The notes beneath the pieces are model-generated. The model saw only the letters and a list, made by a program, of their open reading frames with translations, made no database searches and was not told where the DNA came from. The position numbers and the translations under genes are program-made. From Lithospermum erythrorhizon (Eukaryota; Streptophyta; Magnoliopsida; Boraginales; Boraginaceae): a stretch of DNA of 64,000 nt. The stretch is taken from the NCBI GenBank assembly GCA_019722365.1, contig JADFUC010002051.1, positions 372,001-436,000 on the forward strand, read 5' to 3'. Of this stretch, positions 11,801 to 22,734 are shown piece after piece. Every line of letters starts with the position of its first letter. Position 1 is the stretch's first letter.

Positions 11801-13440
11801 TTAAGAGTTAAGTACAACGGTAGTGTTAGCGTTCGAGAAACCTAAGGTTTTCAAGAATGTCATGCGGAACAAAGCAGAAAGCGAGATGTTGTCATTATTT
11901 ATGGATCCAGAGTCACCGAAAGTCGATTTGGTAAGAAATTTTGAAGATAGGAAGAATGGTCTAACGACCACTCACCCTATAGTATATATGTATATATATG
12001 TTATCAAGTTTGTATAACTCTAAATTTACTTCATGCAGTTGTTTTCACCATCAAGTGTTCTCATATTTGTCGCACGCGCGCAGTGAACTACAAAGCTAAA
12101 GAGAAATGACTTCAAAAGAGAGCAGATGGATCGACATAAACGGGACAATGCAGAGGTCAAGCCTCAAGAAGAAAGATCCATCGGGCTTGAATTTTTCCTT
12201 CGGGCCGTGTTTCAAATTCAAACAATGTTTATCAGACCCCTTCTTATAAAGCAGAATATTACTATTTCTTTTGATATTTTTGAATAACGGCGGTTTTCCT
12301 TCCGCTTTCTCAAAAAAAGGTGATCCCAATGTATTTGTGGATCTCACAAGAAATGCGTGATATAAAGTAATACATTTCCTCTAAGACGTTGTCTGACACT
12401 CTGTATTAATAATCGAGGAACATAACATCGATAAGCGCACAAGCCTAACGGCTTAAAGCCCGTGAGCACCATGACATCGTATCAAAGTCATATAAACGAG
12501 TACCGTGACAAGTGAACTTCACTTCAAAGTGGAATACTTGAAAGTGTCGACATGGATCATACGATAAGTACGAAGTCTTCGTCATCAAGTGTGATTAAAT
12601 CGCCTTCATCGATAATAAATTTAAAAGGCAAATATTTGTCGGGGATCATACAAGCCAAATGTATGGGCTAAATTTAACAACATGCATTTGTGACGGTTAT
12701 AAGCATTTACTATACTTACCGATGATTACAAGAGATGCAAGCAATGTGTATTCGACGAAATACAACGCTAATCCTTCAAGAACTTCATGACGGCAAAGAA
12801 CCAATCAATGTTAATTATAAAAGATTCTTCTGTCTTATAAAGGAGAGAATATTTAAGCTCAAGCGGTTCAAATACTATCTCAAAAAAGAGCTGCATTGCT
12901 TCACAACTTACCTCACAGAACGCTTACTCGCTTGAAAGGAGAAATCGGTACTGATTGTCAGCGGTACATATGCATTTGTACCTATCTATCCCGCTTCGCT
13001 TAATTTATGATATACTCATGTGTTGCATCACTCACACTTAATAAAATGTCCAACTATATATCAAAGATATGAAATAATTTCATGTATCGAAAGTTACGGA
13101 AGTTTCCTTAAATCGGGTTTTCTCAAGATTGGGGCTACGTTTATGTTCAAGAAGTTGACAAAAAGATGTGACTAAAGGCTCAAATCGATAAATGCTACTT
13201 AATCAGTATCGTAAGGAAACCGCCGTTACTACTTCTACCCGAAGCATCAGAATAAAATACTGCTGCAAGATCGTGAATATTTCTTGAAAAGGAATATTTG
13301 TCAAGAAGTGGCTGGGAGCTGGCGTGTCATCTCTTTGAGAAAACTCAAGATTTATAAAGCCACTATCAATACACCATACTACCTAGAATTAGAATCTTCG
13401 CTGCAGTGAGACCCTTTCGATTCACGTGAATCGAAAACCA
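8894..13440 (+). other. Decayed 5' internal region of the copia element
   Basis: Gag, protease and integrase should lie here, but frames are too broken for a firm assignment. 9570-10240 is almost pure AT-rich spacer. GC-richer coding-like sequence starts near 10730 and continues through 11200-12350. Around 12640-12940 the plus-strand frames fit the order expected for a copia integrase, but I see no intact catalytic motif. No intact open frame longer than about 100 residues remains. Confidence 0.4.
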
Positions 13441-13449
13441 ACCCAAGAA

Positions 13450-14750
13450 TTAACCGAGAGATCGCCAAGAACTGCATCGCTGGTATGACAAATCATTTGA
13501 AAATGACGAGCCCAACTCTCTTATGAGGCAACAGAGCAAGATAAAGCAATAAACGGGCCGATAGCCATGAAGTTCGAGATGGATTCGATGTATCAAAACA
13601 AGGCTCACCTCACGATTTAATTGATGATTCGCCTCCATCGAGTGTAAATGGCATTTAAGAAAAACATGACAAAGACGAGAATTCCATGTTTACAAAACTA
13701 GACCTACGGGCGAAGGTTTCAATGTCTGCCCATGTGAACTATAAAGAAACTAGATCACTGAGCGACCGTGTTTCTGAGTCCATTCAGATAAATCTTAGCT
13801 ATCAGCCGCATTCCATGGCTACGAAATGACGTGAATGGATATAAAAGAATACCCATTTTTCTCGAATCTGATACCTGTAGAAAAGAAAGGTAATGCGATC
13901 TCCAGTTTTTACATGTCCCAAAGAGACCCAAGAAAGGTTTGGTAAGCCATGTGAGGTCCATTCATGGTCTCAAAGAAGATTCCTTGTATAATGAACCTTC
14001 GCCTGATAAGGCAATCAATGTTTTTGTTTCATCAAAGATTTAATAAGAGTCTCAGATATACTAGAAGTGAGTCGGGAGCCAGTATAACATTTATAGTCCT
14101 ATGTAGTGTCGATGACATATTGATCATTTAATCATTGGAAGCAAGTAGAATCGCTTCTAACTTAGTCAAGATTGTCGCGTAGACGTTTCAACGTAAGCGA
14201 CTCAAGTCAGTCAAATACATTCTCATAATCTAAATTAATCGAGGTGAGCTAACCGGCTTATTGAATCTTTTTCGAACATTTATGTCAACGAAGCTCAAGA
14301 AAGAAAGGTTCAAAACGAATGATTCCAAGGAAAGGTTATTCCCGCTTCTAGACACGGATTTCAACTCAACAAGTCATAATCCCACCAAGAACGCAAGCAT
14401 TGACAAAGATGAAGTGACTTATGTTATGCCTCGGGTCAGTAGGTTCCATCACGCATAACTACGTAAATGCACGCCGAATTCGACGTGTCATCATACGCAT
14501 CAATCGCTACTAGCAGTCAATACCAAGTTAATCTCAGAGAAACTCGGTTGGATTGCATCATGGCATCTCAGTATCCTAAAGAACTTAAATGCATTCTTCA
14601 TACGGTAGAGTGAATAGTTAGATAGACTGGTATACCAATGCTTCAAACCGACTATACAAGGAAAGAAATTGCTCGAGTAGCTTCCAAAGAGCATAAAGTT
14701 AATTTAGCCTATCTCTTTACCAAACCAACGCCACGCAAAGCATACTGAAT
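13450..14750 (+). pseudogene. Copia reverse transcriptase / RNase H remnant
   Basis: Plus-strand fragments appear in the order of a copia polymerase. AMKFEMDSMYQNK near 13565-13605 is the family's 'AM..E..SM..N' opening. GYEMT.MDIKEY near 13816-13850 corresponds to 'YEIWQMDVKTAF'. VRSIHGLKEDSL near 13950-13985 corresponds to 'SIYGLKQASR'. Near 14108-14130 VDDILII is the degenerate YVDD catalytic segment. NLAYLFTKPTPRK near 14700-14742 corresponds to the 'DxFTKPL' end of RNase H. Frames shift repeatedly and stops interrupt them. Integrase-before-RT order and these motifs place the element in Ty1/copia rather than Ty3/gypsy. Confidence 0.8.
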
Positions 14751-15579
14751 ATGCAAATAACATCGGGTCCCAGACAAATATCACAAGAGTGTCGATTCAG
14801 CGTAGAGCTGGGTCAGACTGTTTCAGCATGTGAACAACAATTGAATATTACGCTTCTTATATATCATCAATTTGTTTGTTCACTATGTCTATTTTTTATA
14901 TGTCTTAATTTTACATACCCCGGTTGTTTCCTCGCCGAGTGAAAGATAGTTCCCCTGGCTACCATACAATTTCTAAGACAACCCGAAGTTGGCCGAGCAA
15001 GAGAGCCTCTCAAGTCTAGAAATATAAGGTAGCCATTCGCCTCGGCCGACAAATTGGCTAAGCATTTGATGGCCAACAGTGATTGATTATCAACTCTCTT
15101 GATCAGAAGAGTCAGTAACCTGTGATCAATCTTGTACGGGCAAACATAACCTATGAAATTCTGATCGACCAACAGAAATCATGTAAGATATGTATATCTA
15201 TGTCCCATGTGTGTTTGCTTAGAACTCATAGTTTAACAATTCTTTGATTTGGCGTATATAACTTATGTTATATGAGTCATAGGTTGACTATGTCAAACGC
15301 CCGCCTTAAGCCGATTATAACTAAGATACGTTAAAGCATGGTCGTTAGCATAAGAAGAGCGCCGATATATTATGCGGCTTCATCCATCATCATATACAAG
15401 GCAGATCTCATGCCTCTCAATGAGTATCATGACGATTGGTTTACGGGACGCCATAGCACTGGGATTCAAATTTCGAGTAAAGAAAAGTCGGGCTTACGAC
15501 ATTTCTTATGGTTAGCCTACGCATTGTAGATCGCGCGATAAAGCGAATTGTAAAGTAATCGCCCGCGGCAAACGGGAGT

Positions 15580-16532
15580 TGTCGAAATTAGAGTATTTTG
15601 ATTTCTATAATTATGCCCGCTGGCGACAATTGTTGTAACAATTCATTTTACTAATTTTAGTTAAATGAGATTACTTCAAACTAAGTTGTTCAATAAATAG
15701 TAATTGTAATTACTAAATGAACTCAGCAATAATATCGTGGGTTATGCTGTATCATTAGATTCATGCATAACCGAGTATATAATAATCATAATGGTCAATT
15801 ATATTATTATACCGCTATATTATCTCCGAGCTCGTATGTCACACACACATAACGACGTTGGTGTTACATTCCATGTACGAATTAAACCGAGATTGTTAAA
15901 ATCGGGGAGCTCGATTGAAATCAGATACCATCGAGAGTTTTTATATCGATAATGTAAAATACAAATTGGACAAAACCGAATCAATTAAATTGTTATTTCA
16001 ATTGACGGTTTAACGAAGCCTATTAGTAACTTCATATTGTTTACTCGCTTAGTAATAAGTTAGTTAACGGCTTAACGAGTTAACTATTTATCAAACGAGT
16101 CGTTTATTCGAACGAAAACCAAACGACTATATAAGGAAAAAAGATAAATTAAAAATCCTAAGAATTTCTATTTCATCCTCTCCCTAAAAGATTTAGGCCG
16201 CCCTCCTCTCTCCCTTTGATTTTTATGAAGTCAAAGTTTCGACTCAAATTCTGTCCAATTGTTCGTAGATTCTAAAGAAAGCCCAATCGCGCGATTCAAC
16301 CGCTTCTGGTACGGACTAACCGGGAGGCATTTCACTCGAGGTGTCGGCAGATTCAACAAAGGATTCGGGAGATTGAAAGTCTACTATTTCCGCTACGCAT
16401 TTGTAATTACTCTCGATTCATACGTATGAATTATATTGTGTATGTTTTTCGTAATTGCTATTATTATACATTTATTCGATCTCATTGCATTTATTTATAT
16501 TTGCTATGAATAAGTTGCATAATTTTCCAACA
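15580..16532 (+). repeat. 3' LTR of the copia element
   Basis: It matches the 5' LTR over its whole length, starting TGTCGAAATT and ending TTTTCCAACA. Its TATA box is TATATAAG at 16128-16135, a better match than that of the 5' LTR. The purine-rich GGCAAACGGGAG immediately upstream (about 15567-15578) is the likely polypurine tract. The duplicated target TCCCT follows at 16533-16537. Confidence 0.9.
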
Positions 16533-16537
16533 TCCCT

Positions 16538-16970
16538 CGCACTGTCACAGCTTTAAATGGACCTCCCACAAGTACGCGGTGTTAGGACACGCCTCAAATC
16601 GGGTTCTCACTTTATATCGTAATGATCATATTAATTTTTTAAAATGTTTTTTCTATGATACTTATTATTCTTTTTAACGTATTATTTTACTGGGAGCCTA
16701 TGATCGAGGATATCGATTTTATTCCTACCCAACACTTCATCGAGGCTCATCATGATCATAGTGCAGACAACATGATTGCACCTTATGTTTTGGTGATGAC
16801 CTTTTCAACGGAATCACGGGCGTTGGTAAGATGTAGAGGATACGAAATAATATGTTGTCTTGTTTCATTTGTTTTGTCTTGTTTTTATTTTTCTAGTGAT
16901 GTATGTTGTATTCCTCGTTTGCGATTAATAGACTTATTGTATCTCAATTATTATAATAAGAGTAGTTAAA
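16538..16970 (+). pseudogene. OTU-like transposon gene, 3' part (copy 1)
   Basis: This continues the OTU-like gene after the copia insertion. It matches the reverse complement of 50240-49890 in the second copy: the GCGGTGTTAGG coding segment near 16580, then an intron-like AT-rich stretch with ATGATCATATTAATTTTTTAAAAT, then a last exon with IEDIDF, a 'FxEAHHDHS.DNxIA' segment (about 16700-16780), and a stop soon after 16850. The end of such proteins is poorly conserved. The frames are broken, so no product is expected. Confidence 0.45.
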
Positions 16971-17289
16971 GTGACTCCTTAAAAGTCTGTGGTTTTACTC
17001 TTCACATCGAAGACGTTTTCCACGTAAAAATCATTTGTGTTGATTTTTCATTTCTTAAATATTTGAAAAAGAAATTAGTACTTAACACGACCACATATAC
17101 ATGTAGAGGTTGCTAAGTTAAGTTTAAGAGACTTCAAGACAAAATTAAACATGAATCTCGCAGAGTTTCAAATTGTGTTATGGTTTCAGTCGAGCGACAA
17201 GTATATTAATAATCGCTTTGTAAATTTCTATACAGGTTTCATGCGCTTATATAAGTTCAAATGTATGTGTCATGGGCTCGTTTGTCACC

Positions 17290-17725
17290 AAATATCATTC
17301 TAAAACAACCGAGTGTATGTTACGCACGCTCGTGTTAACTTCGAGTACACACCGCATGCACTCTATCAGTAAGTCTACCAGATGAGTCATAGGCTCACTG
17401 AAGTCTCCAAAAAGAAGGCTTAAAAGTACCGAGTGTAATGTTACGTGACACTCCATGTAACTTGAGGACACACCGCATGCGCCATCTTCAGAAGTTCAAC
17501 AGACAGTCATGTCATTAATCCCTCAAAAAAAGAAGTTAAAAGTATCTAGTTGTATTACGCATTACCCCATGTGTAACTTTCAATACACACCTATTTCATT
17601 CAGAATCTAGCGATGAGTCATAGGCTCGCTAAGTCGCCAAAAAAAAAGAAGCTAAAACAACCGAGTGTATGTTATGCACGTTCGTGATAAATGTGAGTAT
17701 ATGTTCCGTGCGCTCGTTAAGGGCA
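17290..17725 (+). repeat. Subterminal tandem array, unit about 118 bp
   Basis: CCGAGTGTATGTTACGCACG and variants recur near 17311, 17429, 17548 and 17660, so the spacing is about 112-120 bp. Each is followed by a TAACTT..GAGTACACACC segment, an AGATGAGTCATAGGCTC segment and an AAAAAAGAAGGCTTAAAA segment. The repeated CGAGTGTATG motif is also part of the transposon's terminal sequence at 3970-3990 and 52.03-52.05 kb. A matching array in reverse orientation is at 49370-49760. Confidence 0.8.
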
Positions 17726-17800
17726 GAATGGAAAAAAGTTTGTACCTTGTACAAAGTAAGCCTTGGAAATAGGCTTGGCCGTGAATGAAACAGATGACTC

Positions 17801-19450
17801 GTGCCACTCCTCTTTGGCTCATTTCCCCTATTTATTATGGGGAAAAGAAAGTGAGTGCAGGAATATAAAATTTAGATACTCCGTATTAAAGTTGGATAAT
17901 TCATTATATTTGAGAGGTATATATATAGTAATTTTTTTTTTTAAATTCTTTTAACGAAGAGTATAAATTCTCGACTCCTATCTTTATAAGTGATTTTCTA
18001 ATGAGGCATAAATTTTCAACTTCTATCTTTAACGCAATCATATGTTTATGCTACAGATATAAATCTCATTGACGCAATAAACCAGAACCATGTCACTAAG
18101 TAATCATACTGTGCAAAATTACAAGGACAATTTCATCAAGAAAACAGAGGTGAATCAAACTCACGACCTCACACAAGGCCACCTACTCCACTAACTTACA
18201 CCATGATTCAAACCGATTCATCTTAAAATTATAGTATGAAGCAATTCATCAATCTGCAACTTTCTTGTAATTTCAAATTAAATATCTTATAAAATAATTT
18301 ATAAATTGAAGTGCAATTGAGAAATAATTATTTCGAGAACATAGACATATTTATAAAAACTTTAAATACAGAATAAAGATGTTCTTCACTTTGAATATAA
18401 CTTAGTCAACATTAACTCTCTTTTTTGTTTAAGGAAATCTCGGCCCTAGATCTATTGAATGTCTATGAATGTGGACAAATTGCCCTTGGATATGAACTCC
18501 AATTCCGACGAGCAATCATACGTCTAATTTTTTTAGAAACTCTCGATATTACTGAAATTTTGCATTGAACTTCACAACCAATATTCACTGTTCAAGACTT
18601 GAATGGCCAATTTCAACTTAGAAATATCTCACCTTTCAAGATTTGAATAGCCAATTTCAAGTATACAATACCCAAATAAGATTACTTTTAGATTTAAATT
18701 AATTATTTTATCCTTCCCTATTTGTAGCGATAATAATTAAATTTCATTGCTGATAAAATCGTCATTTTACTAAAAAACATTATTCGTGACGCTACAGATA
18801 ACGTTACTCCCAATATTCTGCAATTCGAGCAGTACCAATAATATAAAACGGTTTAAAAATGCCCCCAATAGAACACCTTGAGGAATCCATTTAACCTCTC
18901 CAATATAGTTGATCTTTATCTACCACTCGATAGGCTCCTCCTAGTGGACGCAAAATGACACTTCCCGATTATATGACCTCGGATTAGCTGCATGACGATC
19001 TTCAGCTACATATTTTCACCCTCTCATAAACAATCATCATCATGGATGTCAATGATGATCAAGGAACTGATACAAGAAAAATTATCAAATTTAATATTAA
19101 CAAATTCAAAAAATGTATAGCAAAATTTTATTTTTCAAAAACAAAGAAATGTGTAATTTACTTTAATAAGAACTCATATAATGGGAAAGACCGAATTTTT
19201 TAAGATCTCGAGCGATATGCACAATTCGAATTTCAGCTTACATGTACACGACTTGATCCGAGAGAACTCGACAAGAAAATCTTAAAGGTCGTCACATAAA
19301 AAAGACATAAATTTCATTCTCAGACTGAACTATTTTCATCATTTCAACAGACATGTTTTCAACCTTCAAATAGCATCAGCCATTTTTTCGCACTCAACTT
19401 TCTGGAAACGCCTTTTCGCACCTAAACCCAAATATAAATGCGTGAAACAT
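17801..19450. other. Intergenic DNA
   Basis: No coding region is supported. It is AT-rich with scattered short open frames. One small SINE-like element is listed separately at 18130-18225. Confidence 0.5.
18130..18225 (-). repeat. Possible tRNA-derived SINE head
   Basis: On the minus strand the sequence contains GGTCGTGAGTTTGATTC (about 18147-18165), close to a pol III B box, and about 30 bp upstream TTAGTGGAGTAGGTGGCC, a loose A box. This A-box/B-box spacing fits a tRNA-derived SINE. I cannot see a clear tail or target duplication. Confidence 0.3.
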
Positions 19451-19454
19451 AAGA

Positions 19455-19728
19455 ACAGATATTTTAAATATATTAATTCTCATGCAATAATTTTAAATAA
19501 CAAACACTTAATTAAGCTCATATTTCATACATTAATCAATTTTAATTAACTAAAAATTAAATAAAATACATCAACTTCAACCTTACACCCCAATTTTTGG
19601 AAGTTGATGTGTTTTATTTGATTTTTAGTTAATTAAAATTAATTAATGTATTAAATATTGACCCAATTAAGTATTTGTTATTTAAAAATAACTCATAAAG
19701 TCAGAATATATTTAAAAGTGATCTGCTT
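19455..19728. repeat. Long near-perfect hairpin (MITE-like)
   Basis: The left arm (about 19455-19596) and the reverse complement of the right arm (about 19611-19728) share TTTTAAATATATT, TTTTTAAATAACAAAYACTTAATT, ATACATTAATYAATTTTAA, TTAACTAAAAATYAAATAAA and CACATCAACTT. The unpaired loop is only about 15 bp (CTTACACCCCAATTTTT). The arms are about 120-130 bp with few mismatches. The shape suggests a foldback MITE, and a transcript would form a long double-stranded stem. Confidence 0.85.
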
Positions 19729-20101
19729 ATCCTTACAAGCACTGCTATATGAGTCATGTTAATAAAACATCGCTTTTCCAAAATTCAAGTTATCAAAAAT
19801 TCCTTCCATACTTATTTAAAATGCTAAAACTTCACGCTCATTCAAATTACGAAATAGTCTGCATATTTTAATTTGCGAGAATGAATTTAGCCTAAACAAA
19901 TCGCCCGACTTAAGGGCCAAGAGGTTATATATACTCCAATCCAGTCCACTCATAATGTGGAGATTGTCATTTGTCAAGCTCAAAGCAAGGTTCACAATGG
20001 TCAATGTGACAACTGACAAGTATGCATTAATGATGAGGCCCTAGTAGCTCATTTTAAGATGGATCCTTGATGGCCCAGTAGCACATTGTCAAATTGGGCT
20101 T

Positions 20102-20340
20102 TATACTCCCTCTATTTCAAAACTTTTTTCGTTTTTCCGTATTCAACTTTGATCATTAATAACTAATTAATTATATTATGAAAAATTATAAAAAGTTATT
20201 TTTATGATATTATTTTCAAAGGATAAATTTATTGATATTAATTTTATATTTTTTTAATTAACCAATAAAAAGTAATTGATGGTCAAAGTTATACACGTAA
20301 AAACGAAAACATCATCTATATTGAATTGGAGGTAGTATAT
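20102..20340. mobile_element. Stowaway-like MITE
   Basis: The left end is TATACTCCCTCTATTTCAAAA and the right end ATTGAATTGGAGGTAGTATA, forming short terminal inverted repeats of the CTCCCTC.. type next to TA. The element is about 240 bp, has no coding capacity and is AT-rich inside, all typical of Stowaway elements. It lies just downstream of the minus-strand UPF0114 gene. Confidence 0.75.
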
Positions 20341-20581
20341 AATATAACGATGCAGACTATTACATCAGCTCGATATTTATTTAGTACGCACTCGAATATT
20401 AAAGACTGCGAATCCCCGTTAAAAAAAATATTAGAAATCAAAATACAGAGTAATATACAATCCATGGTATTCAATGGTTGAATACCATGAAATCAAAATG
20501 CAGAGTAATATACAATCTATACTATGATTATCAGTTCTCTAAAACACTGACTAAACCGCATAGATACACAATCCATGGTAT

Positions 20582-21996
20582 TCAGTGGTTGAGTTTTGAA
20601 AGCAAATAAAGGCAGCCAGAACATAACAATATAGAAAGCGAAAAGCAAAGTAAATCAGTAGGTGTTTGTATTACTGCAATCTTGCTTTTCTCAAAAAGAC
20701 CAATAAGCAGCAGCATTACGATCACATGCCCTAGTTTGGTCTTCAACTCATTCACAGTTTTTATCTCCAACCACTGTGGTCGTTCCTGGATACAACATAG
20801 TCGAACAAGTGAAGTAGTCGCCATTTAACTCCATAAGTTTGCGCGCATTGATAAGAATAATAACAGTATTATTATGAGCGACTTTAGTTGTTGCTCAAAA
20901 ATACATAAAAGAGACGCACCTTCAAAGGGAATAAACCGAAAAGGCTTGATTTGTCAACAATAGTTCATCAAAATATTGCAACCTGTATAAACTGATAACA
21001 ACACAAATGGAAGGTTACTTTAACAAAACTTTTCGAAAATGAATTATTCATAAAACGAAGCCACAATGATCATAATCAATTTTAAGATATAAACTCACCA
21101 ATTGCTTCGACAAGGAACATAATCACTTTAGCTCGGTTTACCATGTATTCTTGGAATGCAGCAGCAATATAGGTGCACCCCTGTAGGAAGAAAAAAATAA
21201 ATTGGAATATAACTAAAAATCATTTTGCACATATGTAAACCTGGGCATATTATATATTGCAAAAGCATTGAGAACTGGAGACATGAGACAGTGAACTTCA
21301 AATTTTAGCTAGCAAAAAAAATGAATGATTCTGAAATTCACACCTATTTTCTCAATAATTGGATAGATTTTAGTTAGTATCTTAAATCATTATTACCCTC
21401 AACAGTCAACACCACTCATCCAAATGCAAATTTATAATTCAGGTCCGCGACTAGATATTCTTGTTATCCTAAGTCCGGATCTTATGTCACAATTATATGC
21501 CACTATCTTTCATATCTTAAGATCATGTGTATTAATTATAATATCTAAAATAATTATTAATTTAAATAAGACGTGTTGAAATCTTAACTCAATGTAATAA
21601 ATAACCATCGGAAAGTGTAACATATAGTAATTCAAAACAGCCCACCTTGACGAAACAGAGCAAGGATCCAAGAAGTGAACCCCAAACTGCAAGAATCGCC
21701 AAGAATCGGCATCCATAAATGACCTTTTCAATATTCTCCTCCAATTTATCTGAATTTTTCCTAAGTGGAGCATGAAACATATCAGGTTTGACATCATGTG
21801 CAACCACATTTGATGAAGTACGAGTAGCTGAAAGTCTGCTATGTGGGACATAACTAGAGGATAATGTTAAAGGAAACTTGACATGAGAAGTAGGAAACTG
21901 AGATACCCTTTTGAAGTTTGGAGCTAAAATGAACCCTTTGATGAATATATGTGTGGTTATGCTTGGATATGGAGATAACGGTCTACTTGTTTTCAT
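20582..21996 (-). CDS. UPF0114-family chloroplast membrane protein (exon 3 border damaged)
   Basis: Three minus-strand exons are seen. Exon 1 (21996-21646) starts MKTSRPLSPY, has a Ser/Thr-rich transit-peptide-like N-terminus to about residue 75, then IEKVIYGCRFLAILAVWGS with a first membrane helix. Exon 2 (21180-21099) encodes GCTYIAAAFQEYMVNRAKVI..., ending in VEAI. Exon 3 (to 20582) encodes ERPQWLEIKTVNELKTKLGH, then VIVMLLLIGLFEKSK and a final helix ending LLSKLNH. All visible junctions have GT/AG. These segments are characteristic of the plant UPF0114 (YqhA-like) family, which has no established biochemical role. The problem is the start of exon 3 (about 20888-20800). A further helix of the form 'GTVMLxFxMGLYxLF' is expected, but the sequence gives a similar segment only with a frame change (TVIILI, then a shifted LMEL). 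This could be a decayed gene or base-calling error. Confidence 0.7.
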
Positions 21997-21999
21997 CTT

Positions 22000-22734
22000 A
22001 GATTATACAACTCATGCACCAAAATTCATGTTGTGTTAGTGTATAGTTCTTGATTTTTATATCATTTCAGCAATCAATCATGGAGAATAGTTCAGAATCA
22101 AATGAGCAACTGGGAGATGTTAGTTGGTCGTTTCATTCTTCTCAAGTGGAAGAATGTCGTCCATACAATTGTCATTTGGCCTCAGAAAGCAAAAGAAACA
22201 ATAAAGAGATTAATGACAGTAAACATTACTAATGTTATTTAAAAAAATTCCCTTCGATCAACCCTGATTTCAATATAAGCTTTTTCGTGATCTTGAGCTA
22301 TGATTTAATTTTCTACCTTTGTTTTTTACGGCCCATTTTTAATTTTGTGATAGTTACATCTCTTGTCGGATAAGCTCTTATGATTTAATTTTCTGAAGCA
22401 TTTCTTTGGCCACTTCTGGCTGTAATTTTATTTCTGATATATAGTGAAATGATTATATCGCTTAAATCTGGCATTGAAATCATTTATATCGCGTTAAAAT
22501 TAAGCTATTTTAGTCCGAGCAATATCTGTGGCTGAATAGTGTTTTTTGAAATGCGAAGCCAAGTATTTTCTTTCACGAGCAATAATTTTTATAAGCTAAC
22601 AACTGACTTATAAATAGAGAGCCGAAATAGGCCATTTCACCCTCAATTTCTTACTGTTTGGGTGTGTATATAACATTCGATTTTATCATACTTTCTTTAG
22701 TATGGCTAAAATGCTCAGCCGTTTATTCGCTAGC
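22000..22734. other. Intergenic DNA with an unassigned short open frame
   Basis: A frame at about 22080-22232 (MENSSESNEQLGDVSWSFHS..., about 51 residues) follows a TTTCAG. It is polar, lacks a recognisable domain and may be chance. It lies between the divergently oriented UPF0114 gene and the H+-ATPase fragment. Nothing else is supported. Confidence 0.35.

Larger units (their letters stand above)
7927..16532 (+). mobile_element. Complete, decayed Ty1/copia LTR retrotransposon
   Basis: Two LTRs of about 952 bp (7927-8878 and 15580-16532) begin TGTTAGAAAT / TGTCGAAATT and end TTTTCCAACA. The 5 bp before the first LTR (7922-7926) and after the second (16533-16537) are both TCCCT, a perfect target-site duplication. 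A degenerate initiator-Met-type primer binding site follows the 5' LTR, and a purine-rich AAACGGGAG precedes the 3' LTR. The internal 6.7 kb holds a stop-ridden gag-pol in which copia-type reverse transcriptase and RNase H segments can be read on the plus strand, with RT after the integrase position. The LTRs differ by many substitutions and small indels, so the insertion is old or the assembly is noisy. It is inserted in the OTU-like gene of the transposon around it. Confidence 0.9.
3870..17800 (+). mobile_element. Large decayed DNA transposon with OTU-like gene (copy 1, left)
   Basis: The boundaries are approximate and come from comparison with a second, inverted copy at about 49.27-52.10 kb. 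The 5' end (3898-3990: GGGTGCATAT, then AAGATTTTG, then ATCGAGTGTACG) matches the reverse complement of 52.02-52.10 kb. The 3' end (about 17.67-17.79 kb) matches the reverse complement of 49.27-49.38 kb. The two ends of this copy also resemble each other in inverted orientation (CAAA..TTTT, then CCATT/TCATT, then CGAGYGYACG), as terminal inverted repeats would. Between them lie a tandem repeat of about 470 bp, a minus-strand gene resembling plant mobile domain proteins, a plus-strand OTU-like gene, and an array of about 118-bp repeats at the 3' end. A copia element is inserted at 7927-16532; without it this copy is about 5.3 kb. The cargo suggests a Mutator-like element (OTU- and PMD-bearing MULEs are known in plants). 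I could not fix a 9-bp target duplication. Confidence 0.6.
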
